DNA of 64,000 nt, taken from an uncultured Dorea sp. (GTDB lineage: Bacteria > Bacillota > Clostridia > Lachnospirales > Lachnospiraceae). The translations under genes and the position numbers were made by a program. Of this stretch, positions 56,290 through 64,000 are shown piece by piece (within the stretch, counting starts at the first letter, position 1; each line of letters begins with the position of its first letter). Location of the stretch: the NCBI GenBank assembly GCA_945870325.1, contig CAMBRQ010000005.1, positions 1-64,000 on the forward strand, read 5' to 3'. The notes below the pieces were generated by a model. It had not been told where the DNA came from and did no database searches. It saw nothing but the letters and a program-made list of their open reading frames with translations.

Positions 56290-56795
56290 AGGAGATGGTC
56301 AACCGGACCAATGAATGGTATCTGGAGAAAGGGCTTGCTTTAATCCAGAAGATTCCGACGCCGATCACTCCGGTTAAAATGGATAAGGAGCATAGGCACA
56401 TTACTTTGGCGTACTTTGACCAGAGAAGTACCATTGACTATATCGGCGCAGTTCAGGGAATTCCGGTATGTTTTGACGCAAAGGAATGTGTCGCAGAGAC
56501 ATTCCCGTTGCAGAATATTCATGAGCATCAGGTAAGGTTCATGGAGAATTTTGAAAAGCAGGGCGGCGTGGCTTTCGTGCTGATCTATTATTCCTCAAAG
56601 AATATTCTGTATTATATGCGGCTTAAAGAACTGTTGGTCTTCTGGAACCGTGCGAAGGAAGGCGGGAGAAAAAGCTTCCGTTTTGAAGAATTGGATCCCA
56701 GATTTTTCATGGAATTCCTAAGAGGATATTATGTTCCGTATCTGGATGCGATGAATCTGGATCTGGAACTCAGGGATGAACTTGACAAAGAGTAA
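56247..56795 (+). CDS. recU: Holliday junction resolvase RecU
   Basis: 182 aa. 'LEEMVNRTNEWYLEKGLALIQKIPTP', 'STIDYIGAVQGIPVCFDAKE' (catalytic D-x(n)-ExK-like DAKE) and 'FPLQNIHEHQVRFMENFEKQGGVAF' are RecU hallmarks. Resolves four-way DNA junctions in Firmicutes. AAGGAG lies in the overlapping pseudouridine synthase gene. Its 3' end contains the his operon -35 box. Confidence 0.93.
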   Translation: MGTWNSRGLRGSTLEEMVNRTNEWYLEKGLALIQKIPTPITPVKMDKEHRHITLAYFDQRSTIDYIGAVQGIPVCFDAKECVAETFPLQNIHEHQVRFMENFEKQGGVAFVLIYYSSKNILYYMRLKELLVFWNRAKEGGRKSFRFEELDPRFFMEFLRGYYVPYLDAMNLDLELRDELDKE

Positions 56796-56810
56796 GAAAA
56801 TGCTTATAAT
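56782..56810 (+). promoter_or_regulatory. Promoter of the his operon
   Basis: TTGACA (56782-56787), 17 nt, TATAAT (56805-56810), perfect consensus. The -35 box lies inside the last codons of recU. The 56-nt leader to hisZ shows no T-box, His leader peptide or terminator. Confidence 0.8.
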
Positions 56811-56872
56811 TCAATACAGTTTTATTGTGGTAGCATGCTAAAGTGGATGAATGACAATAACATGGAGGAACT

Positions 56873-58126
56873 ATGAAGAAAGTGTTGCATACTCCGGAAG
56901 GAGTCCGAGATATATATAATGTAGAATGTGGAAAGAAACTTGCGTTAGAAGGACGGCTTAAGAAGGTGTTCCATTTATATGGATATCATGATATCCAGCC
57001 CCCGACTTTTGAATATTTTGATGTATTCGGGAAAGAGATTGGGACCATTCCGTCCAAAGATCTCTATAAATTTTTCGATAAAGATGGCAATACCCTTGCG
57101 CTTCGTCCTGATATTACGCCGTCAATTGCAAGAGCAGCGGCAACATTGTTCAAGGATGAGCGTCTGCCGATCCGTCTTTGCTATACGGGCAATACCTTTA
57201 TTAACCATTCGAATTATCAGGGACGTCTGCGGGAGACGACTCAGATGGGTGCCGAGTTGATGGGAGATGACTCGGTAGAAGCAGATGCAGAGATGCTCGC
57301 GTTGGTAATTGAATCGCTTTTGACAATTGGACTTAAGGAATTCCAGTTAAGCGTTGGCAATGTTGATTTTTTCCAGAGTTTGATTGAAGATGCGTGTCTG
57401 GATGAAGACGCAGAAGAACGAGTAAGAGAACTGATTAATAATCGCAATTATTTTGGCGTGGAGGAATTCTTGGAAAGCATTCAGGTGAAGAGAAGTTCCA
57501 AGGAAGCATTTGCGGCATTAAATGAACTGGTCGGAGGCATTGATATTCTGACACGTGCGAAGGATGTTGCGCCGAATTCCAAAGGTGTGATGGCAGTCAA
57601 AAGACTGGAGAAGATCTATGATACGCTGAAATTATATGGGGTAGAGAAGTTTGTCACTTTCGATCTTAGTATGAGCGGTACTTATGGGTACTACTCCGGA
57701 ATTATCTTCCGCGGATACACCTTTGGTACCGGAGATGCGATCGTGAAAGGCGGACGATACGACCATCTGATCGAGAAGTTTGGAAAGAAATGGCCTTCGA
57801 TCGGATTCGTAATTGTAATAGATGAATTGATGAATGCACTGGTACGCCAGAAGATCCGTATTGTATATACGAGAAAGAATACGATGATCGTATACGATGA
57901 AGGCAAGCAGAGAGAGGCTACCGCTCTTGCCAGAGATTTCCGTAGGAAGGCTAAGAATACAGAACTTATCAAAAAGGATAAGAGCAGACTGCTGGAAGAT
58001 TATGTGGAATATGGCAAAGAATATTATGCCGGCAACCTGATCTATCTTAAGAAGTCCGGTGAGATAACGATGATCAATCTGGTAACCGGCGAGCACAAGA
58101 TTGTGAATAGTACAGATAGGAGTTAG
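56873..58126 (+). CDS. hisZ: ATP phosphoribosyltransferase regulatory subunit
   Basis: 417 aa. HisRS-like paralogue lacking tRNA charging; complexes with short HisG. 'PTFEYFDVFGKE', 'LALRPDITPSIARAAATLF' and 'LCYTGNTFINH' show the class-II aaRS core, 'YGYYSGIIFRGYTFGTGDAI' the second histidine-binding segment. Absence of the HisRS anticodon domain and position before hisG identify it. TGGAGG upstream. Confidence 0.93.
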   Translation: MKKVLHTPEGVRDIYNVECGKKLALEGRLKKVFHLYGYHDIQPPTFEYFDVFGKEIGTIPSKDLYKFFDKDGNTLALRPDITPSIARAAATLFKDERLPIRLCYTGNTFINHSNYQGRLRETTQMGAELMGDDSVEADAEMLALVIESLLTIGLKEFQLSVGNVDFFQSLIEDACLDEDAEERVRELINNRNYFGVEEFLESIQVKRSSKEAFAALNELVGGIDILTRAKDVAPNSKGVMAVKRLEKIYDTLKLYGVEKFVTFDLSMSGTYGYYSGIIFRGYTFGTGDAIVKGGRYDHLIEKFGKKWPSIGFVIVIDELMNALVRQKIRIVYTRKNTMIVYDEGKQREATALARDFRRKAKNTELIKKDKSRLLEDYVEYGKEYYAGNLIYLKKSGEITMINLVTGEHKIVNSTDRS

Positions 58127-58132
58127 ACAATC

Positions 58133-58774
58133 ATGAGATACCTGACATTTGCTTTGGGAAAAGGGCGTCTGGCACATCAGACGCTGGAATTATTCGAGAA
58201 GATCGGCATTACCTGTGAAGAGATGAAAGATAAGGATTCGCGGAAATTAATCTTTGTAAATGAAGATCTGAAACTACGCTTCTTCCTTGCCAAAGGTCCG
58301 GATGTGCCGACCTATGTGGAATATGGTGCAGCTGACATTGGAGTCGTGGGGAAAGATACCATATTAGAAGAGGGGCGCAAGGTTCATGAAGTGTTGGATC
58401 TGGGATATGGAAAGTGTAAAATGTGCGTATGTGGTTATAAAGATGCGGCGCCGCTGCTTCAGCATCATGAACTGATCCGTGTTGCCACAAAGTATCCGAA
58501 TATTGCAAAAGATTATTTCTATAATACGAAGCACCAGACGGTGGAGATTATTAAGTTGAATGGATCCATTGAACTGGCTCCGATCGTAGGGCTGTCAGAA
58601 GTAATCGTAGATATTGTAGAGACAGGGTCAACGCTTAAGGAGAATGGACTGGAAGTGTTGGAAGAAGTATGTCCTCTCTCTGCGAGAATGATTGTAAATC
58701 CTGTAAGCATGCGTATGGAGAACGAACGAATCAAGTCGTTGCTTACACAATTACGTGGACAGATTAATCTGTAA
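58133..58774 (+). CDS. hisG: ATP phosphoribosyltransferase, short form
   Basis: 213 aa, the HisZ-dependent short form without the C-terminal ACT-like regulatory domain. First step of histidine synthesis. 'TFALGKGRLAHQTLELFEKIGI', 'DIGVVGKDTILE' and the PRPP loop DIVETGSTLKENGLEV are conserved. Starts 6 nt after hisZ. Confidence 0.96.
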   Translation: MRYLTFALGKGRLAHQTLELFEKIGITCEEMKDKDSRKLIFVNEDLKLRFFLAKGPDVPTYVEYGAADIGVVGKDTILEEGRKVHEVLDLGYGKCKMCVCGYKDAAPLLQHHELIRVATKYPNIAKDYFYNTKHQTVEIIKLNGSIELAPIVGLSEVIVDIVETGSTLKENGLEVLEEVCPLSARMIVNPVSMRMENERIKSLLTQLRGQINL

Positions 58775-58804
58775 CGAACGGTAAGATGGAAAGGAAGTAG
58801 TCAG

Positions 58805-60094
58805 ATGAGAATACAGCGTTTGAACAAAGATACGAAGCAGAATCTTCTGGAAGACCTGTTAAAGAGAAGCCCCAATAATTACGGGGAATATGAACAGGGA
58901 GTTGCAGAGATCCTGAATCGGGTGAAAAAGGAGAAAGATCAGGCAATCTTTGAGTATACAGCGAAGTTTGACAAGGCATGTATCAATGCAGATAATATTA
59001 AAGTGACGGAAGAAGAGATACAGGAAGCATATGCGCTTGTGGATTCTTCTCTGGTGGAAATTATCCGTAAAGCGCTTCGTAATATTGAGTCGTACCATGA
59101 GAAGCAGCGCCAATATAGCTGGTTTGACAGCAAGCCGGATGGAACCATGCTTGGACAGAAGGTGACGCCTTTACATAGAGTAGGTGTATATGTACCGGGA
59201 GGAAAAGCGGTATATCCGTCTTCTGTGTTGATGAATATTGTGCCTGCGAAGGTTGCAGGAGTTGACGAGATTATTATGGTGACCCCTCCGGGAAAAGATG
59301 GCAAAGTAACACCGAATACGTTGGTTGCCGCACATGAGGCGGGGGCAACGGCTGTCTATAAAGTGGGCGGAGCACAGGCAATAGGAGCACTGGCTTATGG
59401 AACCGAGAGCATACCAAAAGTCGATAAGATCGTGGGACCTGGAAATATCTATGTTGCGTTAGCGAAGAAGTCCGTCTATGGTCATGTCAGTATTGATGCC
59501 ATCGCAGGACCAAGCGAGATTCTTGTGATTGCAGATGAGACTGCCAATCCAAGATATGTGGCTGCCGATCTGTTGTCTCAGGCAGAGCATGATGAACTGG
59601 CTTCTGCGATTCTGGTTACTACCAGCGAAGAATTGGCACAGAAGGTATCTGACCAGGTGGATGCCTTCGTAAAAGAATTGTCCAGAGGAGAGATTATCCA
59701 GAAGTCTCTTGATAATTATGGATATATTCTGGTTGCAGATACGATGGAGGATGTCATAGATATTGCCAATGACATTGCATCTGAACATCTGGAGATTCAG
59801 ACAAAAGATCCATATGATGTGATGACTAAGATTCGCAATGCGGGAGCAATCTTTATCGGAGAATATTCCAGTGAGCCGCTTGGAGATTATTTTGCCGGAC
59901 CGAACCATGTTCTTCCGACCAATGGAACCGCCAAATTTTTCTCTCCGCTGTCGGTAGATGATTTTATTAAGAAATCCAGTATCATCTCATATTCCGGAGA
60001 TGCACTGGAGGCGATTCATGAAGATATCGAGAATTTTGCGAAAGCAGAGCAACTGACTGCTCATGCTAATTCGATTAAAGTACGTTTTGAATAA
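58805..60094 (+). CDS. hisD: Histidinol dehydrogenase
   Basis: 429 aa. Last two oxidations of histidine synthesis. 'GVYVPGGKAVYPSSVLMNIVPAKVAGV', 'GPGNIYVALAKKSVYG', 'DAIAGPSEILVIAD' and 'LLSQAEHDELASAILVT' with zinc-ligand Gln/His, plus 'GPNHVLPTNGTAKF' near the C-terminus, are intact. GGAAG upstream. Confidence 0.97.
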   Translation: MRIQRLNKDTKQNLLEDLLKRSPNNYGEYEQGVAEILNRVKKEKDQAIFEYTAKFDKACINADNIKVTEEEIQEAYALVDSSLVEIIRKALRNIESYHEKQRQYSWFDSKPDGTMLGQKVTPLHRVGVYVPGGKAVYPSSVLMNIVPAKVAGVDEIIMVTPPGKDGKVTPNTLVAAHEAGATAVYKVGGAQAIGALAYGTESIPKVDKIVGPGNIYVALAKKSVYGHVSIDAIAGPSEILVIADETANPRYVAADLLSQAEHDELASAILVTTSEELAQKVSDQVDAFVKELSRGEIIQKSLDNYGYILVADTMEDVIDIANDIASEHLEIQTKDPYDVMTKIRNAGAIFIGEYSSEPLGDYFAGPNHVLPTNGTAKFFSPLSVDDFIKKSSIISYSGDALEAIHEDIENFAKAEQLTAHANSIKVRFE

Positions 60095-60108
60095 AGGAGG
60101 CGCAGCAT

Positions 60109-60696
60109 ATGGACAGGATAGCCAGTATAACGAGGGCAACAAAAGAAACCGATATCTCTGTTACGCTGAATCTGGATGGAACCGGTAAAACCAAGATTGA
60201 TACGGGAGTTGGTTTCTTCGATCATATGTTGGATGGATTCGCAAGACACGGCTTGTTCGATCTTGAAGTGAAGGTAGATGGAGATCTGGATGTAGATTGC
60301 CATCATACCATTGAAGATACCGGGATCGTACTTGGAACGGCTATTTTGAAAGCGGTAGGCGATAAGGCAGGGATGAAGCGCTATGGACACTTTATGCTGC
60401 CGATGGATGAGACGCTTGCTTTATGTGCTGTGGATCTGTCCGGAAGACCATACCTTAAGTATGATGCCGCTTTTACAGCGGAGCGTATCGGTAAGATGGA
60501 TACGGAGATGATTAAGGAATTCTTCTATGCAGTATCCTACAGTGCCATGATGAATATCCATCTGAAGATTCTGGATGGCGAGAATAATCATCATATGGCA
60601 GAAGCGCTGTTTAAGAGTTTCGGAAAAACTCTGGATATGGCAACAATGAAAGAGCCGAGAATCCAGGAAGCGTGGACTACAAAAGGAAGCTTATAA
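60109..60696 (+). CDS. hisB: Imidazoleglycerol-phosphate dehydratase
   Basis: 195 aa, monofunctional form. 'GVGFFDHMLDGFARHGLFDL', 'DCHHTIEDTGIVLG' and 'ENNHHMAEALFKSFGK' carry the Mn-binding His/Glu sets. AAGGAGG 8 nt upstream. hisC, hisH, hisA and free hisF are not in this operon. Confidence 0.97.
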   Translation: MDRIASITRATKETDISVTLNLDGTGKTKIDTGVGFFDHMLDGFARHGLFDLEVKVDGDLDVDCHHTIEDTGIVLGTAILKAVGDKAGMKRYGHFMLPMDETLALCAVDLSGRPYLKYDAAFTAERIGKMDTEMIKEFFYAVSYSAMMNIHLKILDGENNHHMAEALFKSFGKTLDMATMKEPRIQEAWTTKGSL

Positions 60697-60712
60697 AGGA
60701 GAAGGATAGATT

Positions 60713-61996
60713 ATGAGTTATAAAAGATTGATACCCTGTATCTTTATTGCAAAAGGAAAGGCGGTAAAATGGTTTGACGACCATACGGTAATCGCTGAAG
60801 ATGCCATAGGTCTTGCGAAAAATTACAGTGATAATGGGGCGGATGAGTTAATTGTGTTTGACCTGTCAGATGCGGATGATGAGCATGATGAGGCGATTGA
60901 TCTGATTAAGCGCATGAACCGGGTGATCAGAATCCCGATGGTAGTTGGTGGCAATATTAAGCGGCAGGAGGATATTAAGAAGATTCTATATGCAGGTGCC
61001 AAACGTGCTATGGTTAATTTTTCTAAGCAGGACAGTGTCAAGTTGATTGAAGAGGCAGCGAAACGTTTTGGCAAGGAGAAACTTGCGGTATCGCTGAATG
61101 ATTTCGATGCATTATTCAAGCACCAGCATGTGATACAAGATTGCAGCAGTGAGATTGTCTTCATGCATAGGTTGGATCTGAATTCTGTTGTGAATGTGAC
61201 AGAGGTTCCTTGTGTAATCGTAACAGATACGATGGAGGAAAGAGAACTTTTTAAGATTCTGAAGTCTTCAGGTGTCAGAGGGCTGTCCGGCAAATACATC
61301 AGCCAGGTGGATATGGACTTCGTGGCATTCAAGGAGAAATGTGCGCAGGAAGATATTCAGATGACTACTTTTGAAAGCATGATGGAGTTCTCCCAGTTCA
61401 AGACGAATGATCAGGGATTAATTCCGGTTGTAGTTCAGCACTATAAGACTCAGGAAGTTCTGATGCTGGCGTATATGAATGAGGAAGCATTCTATCATAC
61501 GATTAAGACTGGAAAGATGACCTATTATAGCAGAAGCAGACAGCAGTTGTGGGTGAAGGGAGAGACCAGCGGACACTTCCAGTATGTGAAGTCGCTGACG
61601 ATTGACTGTGATTGTGATACGCTGCTTGCAAAGGTGGATCAGGTAGGTGCAGCATGTCATACCGGTAACCCAACTTGCTTCTTCCAGCCGTTAGCCGGCA
61701 ATGACTATGATGAGACGAATCCTCTGAGGGTATTCGAGTCAGTCTATGCAACGATTGCGGATAGAAAGGAACATCCGAAGGAAGGGTCTTACACCAATTA
61801 CTTATTTGAAAAAGGAATTGATAAGATTCTGAAGAAGGTAGGAGAAGAAGCGACGGAAGTCGTGATTGCAGCAAAGAATCCGAACCCAGAAGAGGTCAAA
61901 TACGAATTATCTGATTTCTTATATCATGCTATGGTATTGATGGTATTAAAAGGAATCACATGGGAAGATATTATTAAAGAACTGGCAGACCGCTAA
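60713..61996 (+). CDS. hisIE: HisF-like (degenerate) / HisI / HisE fusion
   Basis: 427 aa. Residues 1-215 are a HisF-like TIM barrel ('[20 protein letters not shown]', '[11 protein letters not shown]', '[19 protein letters not shown]'). HisF catalytic Asp11 (IPCLDV) is Phe here (IPCIFI) and Asp130 (VGID) aligns with Asn (VSLN), so cyclase activity is unlikely. Residues about 225-330 are HisI (phosphoribosyl-AMP cyclohydrolase: [39 protein letters not shown]). Residues about 340-427 are HisE (pyrophosphohydrolase: [18 protein letters not shown]). HisI and HisE sites look complete. Last gene of the operon. Confidence 0.9.
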   Translation: MSYKRLIPCIFIAKGKAVKWFDDHTVIAEDAIGLAKNYSDNGADELIVFDLSDADDEHDEAIDLIKRMNRVIRIPMVVGGNIKRQEDIKKILYAGAKRAMVNFSKQDSVKLIEEAAKRFGKEKLAVSLNDFDALFKHQHVIQDCSSEIVFMHRLDLNSVVNVTEVPCVIVTDTMEERELFKILKSSGVRGLSGKYISQVDMDFVAFKEKCAQEDIQMTTFESMMEFSQFKTNDQGLIPVVVQHYKTQEVLMLAYMNEEAFYHTIKTGKMTYYSRSRQQLWVKGETSGHFQYVKSLTIDCDCDTLLAKVDQVGAACHTGNPTCFFQPLAGNDYDETNPLRVFESVYATIADRKEHPKEGSYTNYLFEKGIDKILKKVGEEATEVVIAAKNPNPEEVKYELSDFLYHAMVLMVLKGITWEDIIKELADR

Positions 61997-62058
61997 AGCC
62001 TATTAGGAAGAGGAATATATACAAGTATTGAAGCATATATTCTTCTGAGGTGATGATC

Positions 62059-62364
62059 TTGAATGATTCAGAAAAGCGAAGACGGGAACTGTTGGAACAG
62101 ACTAGAGAATTATACAACGAAAGAAGATCTATACCGGCTGTTCATCCTCGCTATGGCACGGCATACCGCCAACTCTATGAAGAGGACCAGCCAATGGCGT
62201 CGCCAGGAACATTCGGGCTTCGAGTGTTTTTATGCCTTTTGTTATTTGCTGCATTCGTGGCAATGGACAAGAATGGAAGCGAAGTCATGAAGGTGGACAG
62301 CAGCCGCATTGTGGAGGAGATTACATATGACCTGGATGTAGCAGAAGTTTGGAAATCGTTGTAA
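62059..62364 (+). CDS. Small single-pass membrane protein, unrecognised
   Basis: About 101 aa from the TTG at 62059; GAGGTGAT overlaps the alternative GTG (62050) and ATG (62053). A basic, charged N-terminal helix (NDSEKRRRELLEQTRELYNE), a linker, then one transmembrane helix ('LRVFLCLLLFAAFVAMD', about 55-71) and an acidic C-tail. Unknown role; lies 50-60 bp after the his operon, perhaps co-transcribed. Confidence 0.6.
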   Translation: MNDSEKRRRELLEQTRELYNERRSIPAVHPRYGTAYRQLYEEDQPMASPGTFGLRVFLCLLLFAAFVAMDKNGSEVMKVDSSRIVEEITYDLDVAEVWKSL

Positions 62365-62365
62365 C

Positions 62366-62394
62366 TTGACGCGGTTTTACGGACTTGGTATAAT
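62366..62394 (+). promoter_or_regulatory. Promoter of rmlD-like gene
   Basis: TTGACG (62366-62371), 17 nt, TATAAT (62389-62394), beginning right after the stop of the small membrane protein. Confidence 0.75.
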
Positions 62395-62410
62395 TTTGAA
62401 TTGAGAAGGT

Positions 62411-62445
62411 GAAAGGCGTTGATTTTGCTCTGATCAACGCCTTTC
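62411..62445 (+). promoter_or_regulatory. 5'-leader hairpin
   Basis: A perfect 13-bp stem (62411-62423 with 62433-62445), 9-nt loop, about 10 nt after the predicted transcription start. Only CTTAT follows, so there is no convincing U-tract; more likely an mRNA 5' stabiliser or weak attenuator than a full terminator. Confidence 0.55.
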
Positions 62446-62465
62446 TTATGTGAGGAGGTATACAT

Positions 62466-63308
62466 ATGTTAAAAATCTGGATTGTGGGATCAAATGGACA
62501 GATTGGATCCGCAATAAAAGAAGTGGTTGATCCACTGGAAATGGAAGTGCTGAATACGGATATTGATGAACTTGATATTACCGATACGGAAGAGGTTCTC
62601 AATTATGGAGGAATCAGCCGTCCGGATGTTATTATCAACTGTGCAGCGATAACGGACACGGAGTTATGTGAGAAAGATCCTGAGGCTGCATACCGTGTCA
62701 ACGCCCTTGGCGCAAGAAACTTAAGTTTGATCGCACGTAAAATGGGAGCAAAGATTGTCCAGTTATCAACGGATGATGTGTTTGACGGCGAGGGGAATAT
62801 CCCATACAGCGAGTTCGATGATACACATCCGAAGAGCGTATACGGACGTTCTAAGAGAGCAGGAGAGAATTATGTAAAAGAATTTACCCATAAGCATTTT
62901 ATCGTAAGAAGTAGCTGGGTATATGGAAAAGGGAATAATTTTGTCAATAAAGTCCTGGATGCTGCAAAAAAAGGTGAAACGCTGTCAGTTGCATCCGATC
63001 AGATTGGTTCTCCTACAAGCGCGAAGGATCTGGCAAGAATCATTCTGCACCTGATTAAGACCAACGAATACGGCACTTATCATGCAACCTGTAAGGGTGT
63101 CTGCAGCCGTTATGAATTCGCTCAGGAGATTTTGAAACATGCGGGAAAAGAGATAGAGTTAAAAGCGGTGGCTGCTTCAGAAGTATCCTCAGAAAGACCT
63201 GCATATGCTGTACTGGATAATTTTATCCTTAGAATTATTGATGTCTATAATATGCCGGACTGGAAAACGTCACTGGAAGAATATATGAATGAAAAGAGGG
63301 AGGATTAG
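62466..63308 (+). CDS. RmlD-like NAD(P)-dependent sugar-nucleotide reductase
   Basis: 280 aa. Extended SDR of the dTDP-4-dehydrorhamnose reductase type: 'IVGSNGQIGSAIKEV', 'PDVIINCAAITDTELCEKDPE', 'VQLSTDDVFDGEGNIPYSEFD', catalytic 'VYGRSKRAGENYV' and 'GSPTSAKDLARIIL'. No rmlA/B/C beside it, so true rhamnose synthesis is unproven. GAGGAGG upstream. Confidence 0.85.
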   Translation: MLKIWIVGSNGQIGSAIKEVVDPLEMEVLNTDIDELDITDTEEVLNYGGISRPDVIINCAAITDTELCEKDPEAAYRVNALGARNLSLIARKMGAKIVQLSTDDVFDGEGNIPYSEFDDTHPKSVYGRSKRAGENYVKEFTHKHFIVRSSWVYGKGNNFVNKVLDAAKKGETLSVASDQIGSPTSAKDLARIILHLIKTNEYGTYHATCKGVCSRYEFAQEILKHAGKEIELKAVAASEVSSERPAYAVLDNFILRIIDVYNMPDWKTSLEEYMNEKRED

Positions 63309-63309
63309 T

Positions 63310-64000
63310 ATGGCAAAAACACAAGGAAAGAAAAAGATTGGACTTACAACAAAGATATTTATTGCTTTACTGGCGGGAGCTCTGTTTGGAGTAATTCTCT
63401 GCTATCTGATTCCGTCAAGCCATATCAAAGATGATATTATCGTAGAGGGAATTCTGTACGTGATCGGGCAGGGCTTCATCCGTCTGATGAAGATGCTGGT
63501 CGTACCGCTGGTATTCTGTTCTATCGTATGCGGAAGTATGTCCATTGGAGATACGAAGAAACTGGGAACTGTTGGTGTGCGTACGCTGGTATTCTATCTG
63601 TTCACTACCGCGCTTGCTGTTACGGTTGCTTTGTCAATTGGTAATCTGATTAATCCGGGTATGGGATTGGATATGAGTGCAATTAAGACGAATGCAGCTA
63701 CGGTGGAGACGATGGAGGCAACTTCTCTTACGGATACGCTTCTTAATATTATCCCAGATAATCCTCTGAATTCACTGTCTTCAGGAAGTATGCTTCAGAT
63801 TATCGTATTTGCATTGATTGTAGGTATTATTCTGGCAAAATTAGGCGAGAGAACAGAGACAGTAGGCAACTTCTTCAGTCAGTTTAACGATATTATGATG
63901 GAGATGACCATGATGGTCATGGGTCTTGCGCCGATCGGCGTGTTCTGTCTGATTTCCAGAACATTTGCCAATATTGGCTTCAGTGCGTTTATTCCGCTTG
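63310..64000 (+). CDS. Dicarboxylate/amino acid:cation symporter (DAACS), partial
   Basis: Open from ATG at 63310 (GGGAGG upstream) to the window end without a stop; about 230 residues visible. N-terminal 'TTKIFIALLAGALFGVILCYLI', 'GFIRLMKMLVVPLVFCSIVCG', 'IIPDNPLNSLSSGSMLQIIVFALIVG' and 'MMEMTMMVMGLAPIGVFCLI' match GltP/DctA/SstT-type sodium- or proton-coupled carriers. Begins 1 nt after the rmlD-like stop, so probably co-transcribed. The substrate-binding C-terminal half is outside the window. Confidence 0.9.
   Translation, partial: MAKTQGKKKIGLTTKIFIALLAGALFGVILCYLIPSSHIKDDIIVEGILYVIGQGFIRLMKMLVVPLVFCSIVCGSMSIGDTKKLGTVGVRTLVFYLFTTALAVTVALSIGNLINPGMGLDMSAIKTNAATVETMEATSLTDTLLNIIPDNPLNSLSSGSMLQIIVFALIVGIILAKLGERTETVGNFFSQFNDIMMEMTMMVMGLAPIGVFCLISRTFANIGFSAFIPL

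Overview
The window looks like a chromosomal segment of a spore-forming, anaerobic, low-GC Gram-positive bacterium. Lachnospiraceae (Dorea / Mediterraneibacter / Blautia-like) is the best guess. This rests on sporulation genes (spo0A, spoIVB, ylbJ), a classic Firmicutes gene order (asp23-nusB-xseAB-ispA-dxs-tlyA-nadK-argR-recN-spoIVB-spo0A), a monomeric [FeFe] hydrogenase, a cobalamin-dependent methionine synthase without its own activation domain, a HisZ/short-HisG pair, and strong AGGAGG ribosome sites. The taxonomic call is inference; no rRNA gene is present.

Layout. 0-1.9 kb: prfC behind a promoter module that recurs near 49 kb, followed by a GC-rich double palindrome. 1.9-10.8 kb: one long same-strand operon from asp23 to recN, closed by a terminator. 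10.8-12.8 kb: spoIVB and spo0A. 12.9-14.3 kb: glycogen synthase. 14.4-18.4 kb: one-carbon/methionine genes (metF, a methionine synthase reactivation-domain protein, short metH). 18.4-23.8 kb: asnA, [FeFe] hydrogenase, alaS. 23.9-25.6 kb: rpsU (S21), then a class-III aminotransferase with its own short leader.

About 25.8-37.7 kb is an accessory tract of single-gene units (Nudix, APH-type kinase, radical SAM, HEAT-repeat alkylation-repair-like, RpiB-like, lacZ, GNAT, P-loop kinase, DUF434) separated by gene remnants. The remnants include an internally deleted YafY/WYL regulator, a truncated GNAT N-terminus, a C-terminal fragment after lacZ, and several short reading frames. A minus-strand promoter-to-terminator unit without a real ORF (about 30.74-30.99 kb) is a candidate small RNA.

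37.7-40.6 kb, minus strand: DUF1538 membrane protein, tandem PII-like protein, Maf. 40.7-43.8 kb: a YbaK/ProX-type tRNA deacylase, a pentapeptide-repeat protein and an ABC-class ATPase. 43.9-46.5 kb: rsmD-coaD-coiled-coil protein, convergent with ylbJ, which carries a sigma-E-like promoter. 46.6-48.9 kb: pepD and an M23 peptidase. 49.1-56.8 kb: RNA-modification genes (m5C methyltransferase, two pseudouridine synthases) with a HAD phosphatase, a YgiQ radical SAM protein, an SDR oxidoreductase and recU. 56.9-62.0 kb: histidine operon hisZ-hisG-hisD-hisB-hisIE, whose last gene has an N-terminal HisF-like domain that appears to have lost both catalytic aspartates. 62.0-64.0 kb: a small membrane protein, an RmlD-like reductase and the start of a dicarboxylate/amino-acid symporter that runs off the window.

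The observations I rate highest are the HisF-like pseudoenzyme fused to HisIE, the operator-like palindrome over the hydrogenase promoter with the alaS promoter inside the hydrogenase terminator, the duplicated promoter module, the DUF1538/PII pair behind a leader terminator, and the minus-strand RNA candidate. No CRISPR array, complete insertion sequence, prophage, tRNA or rRNA was seen.
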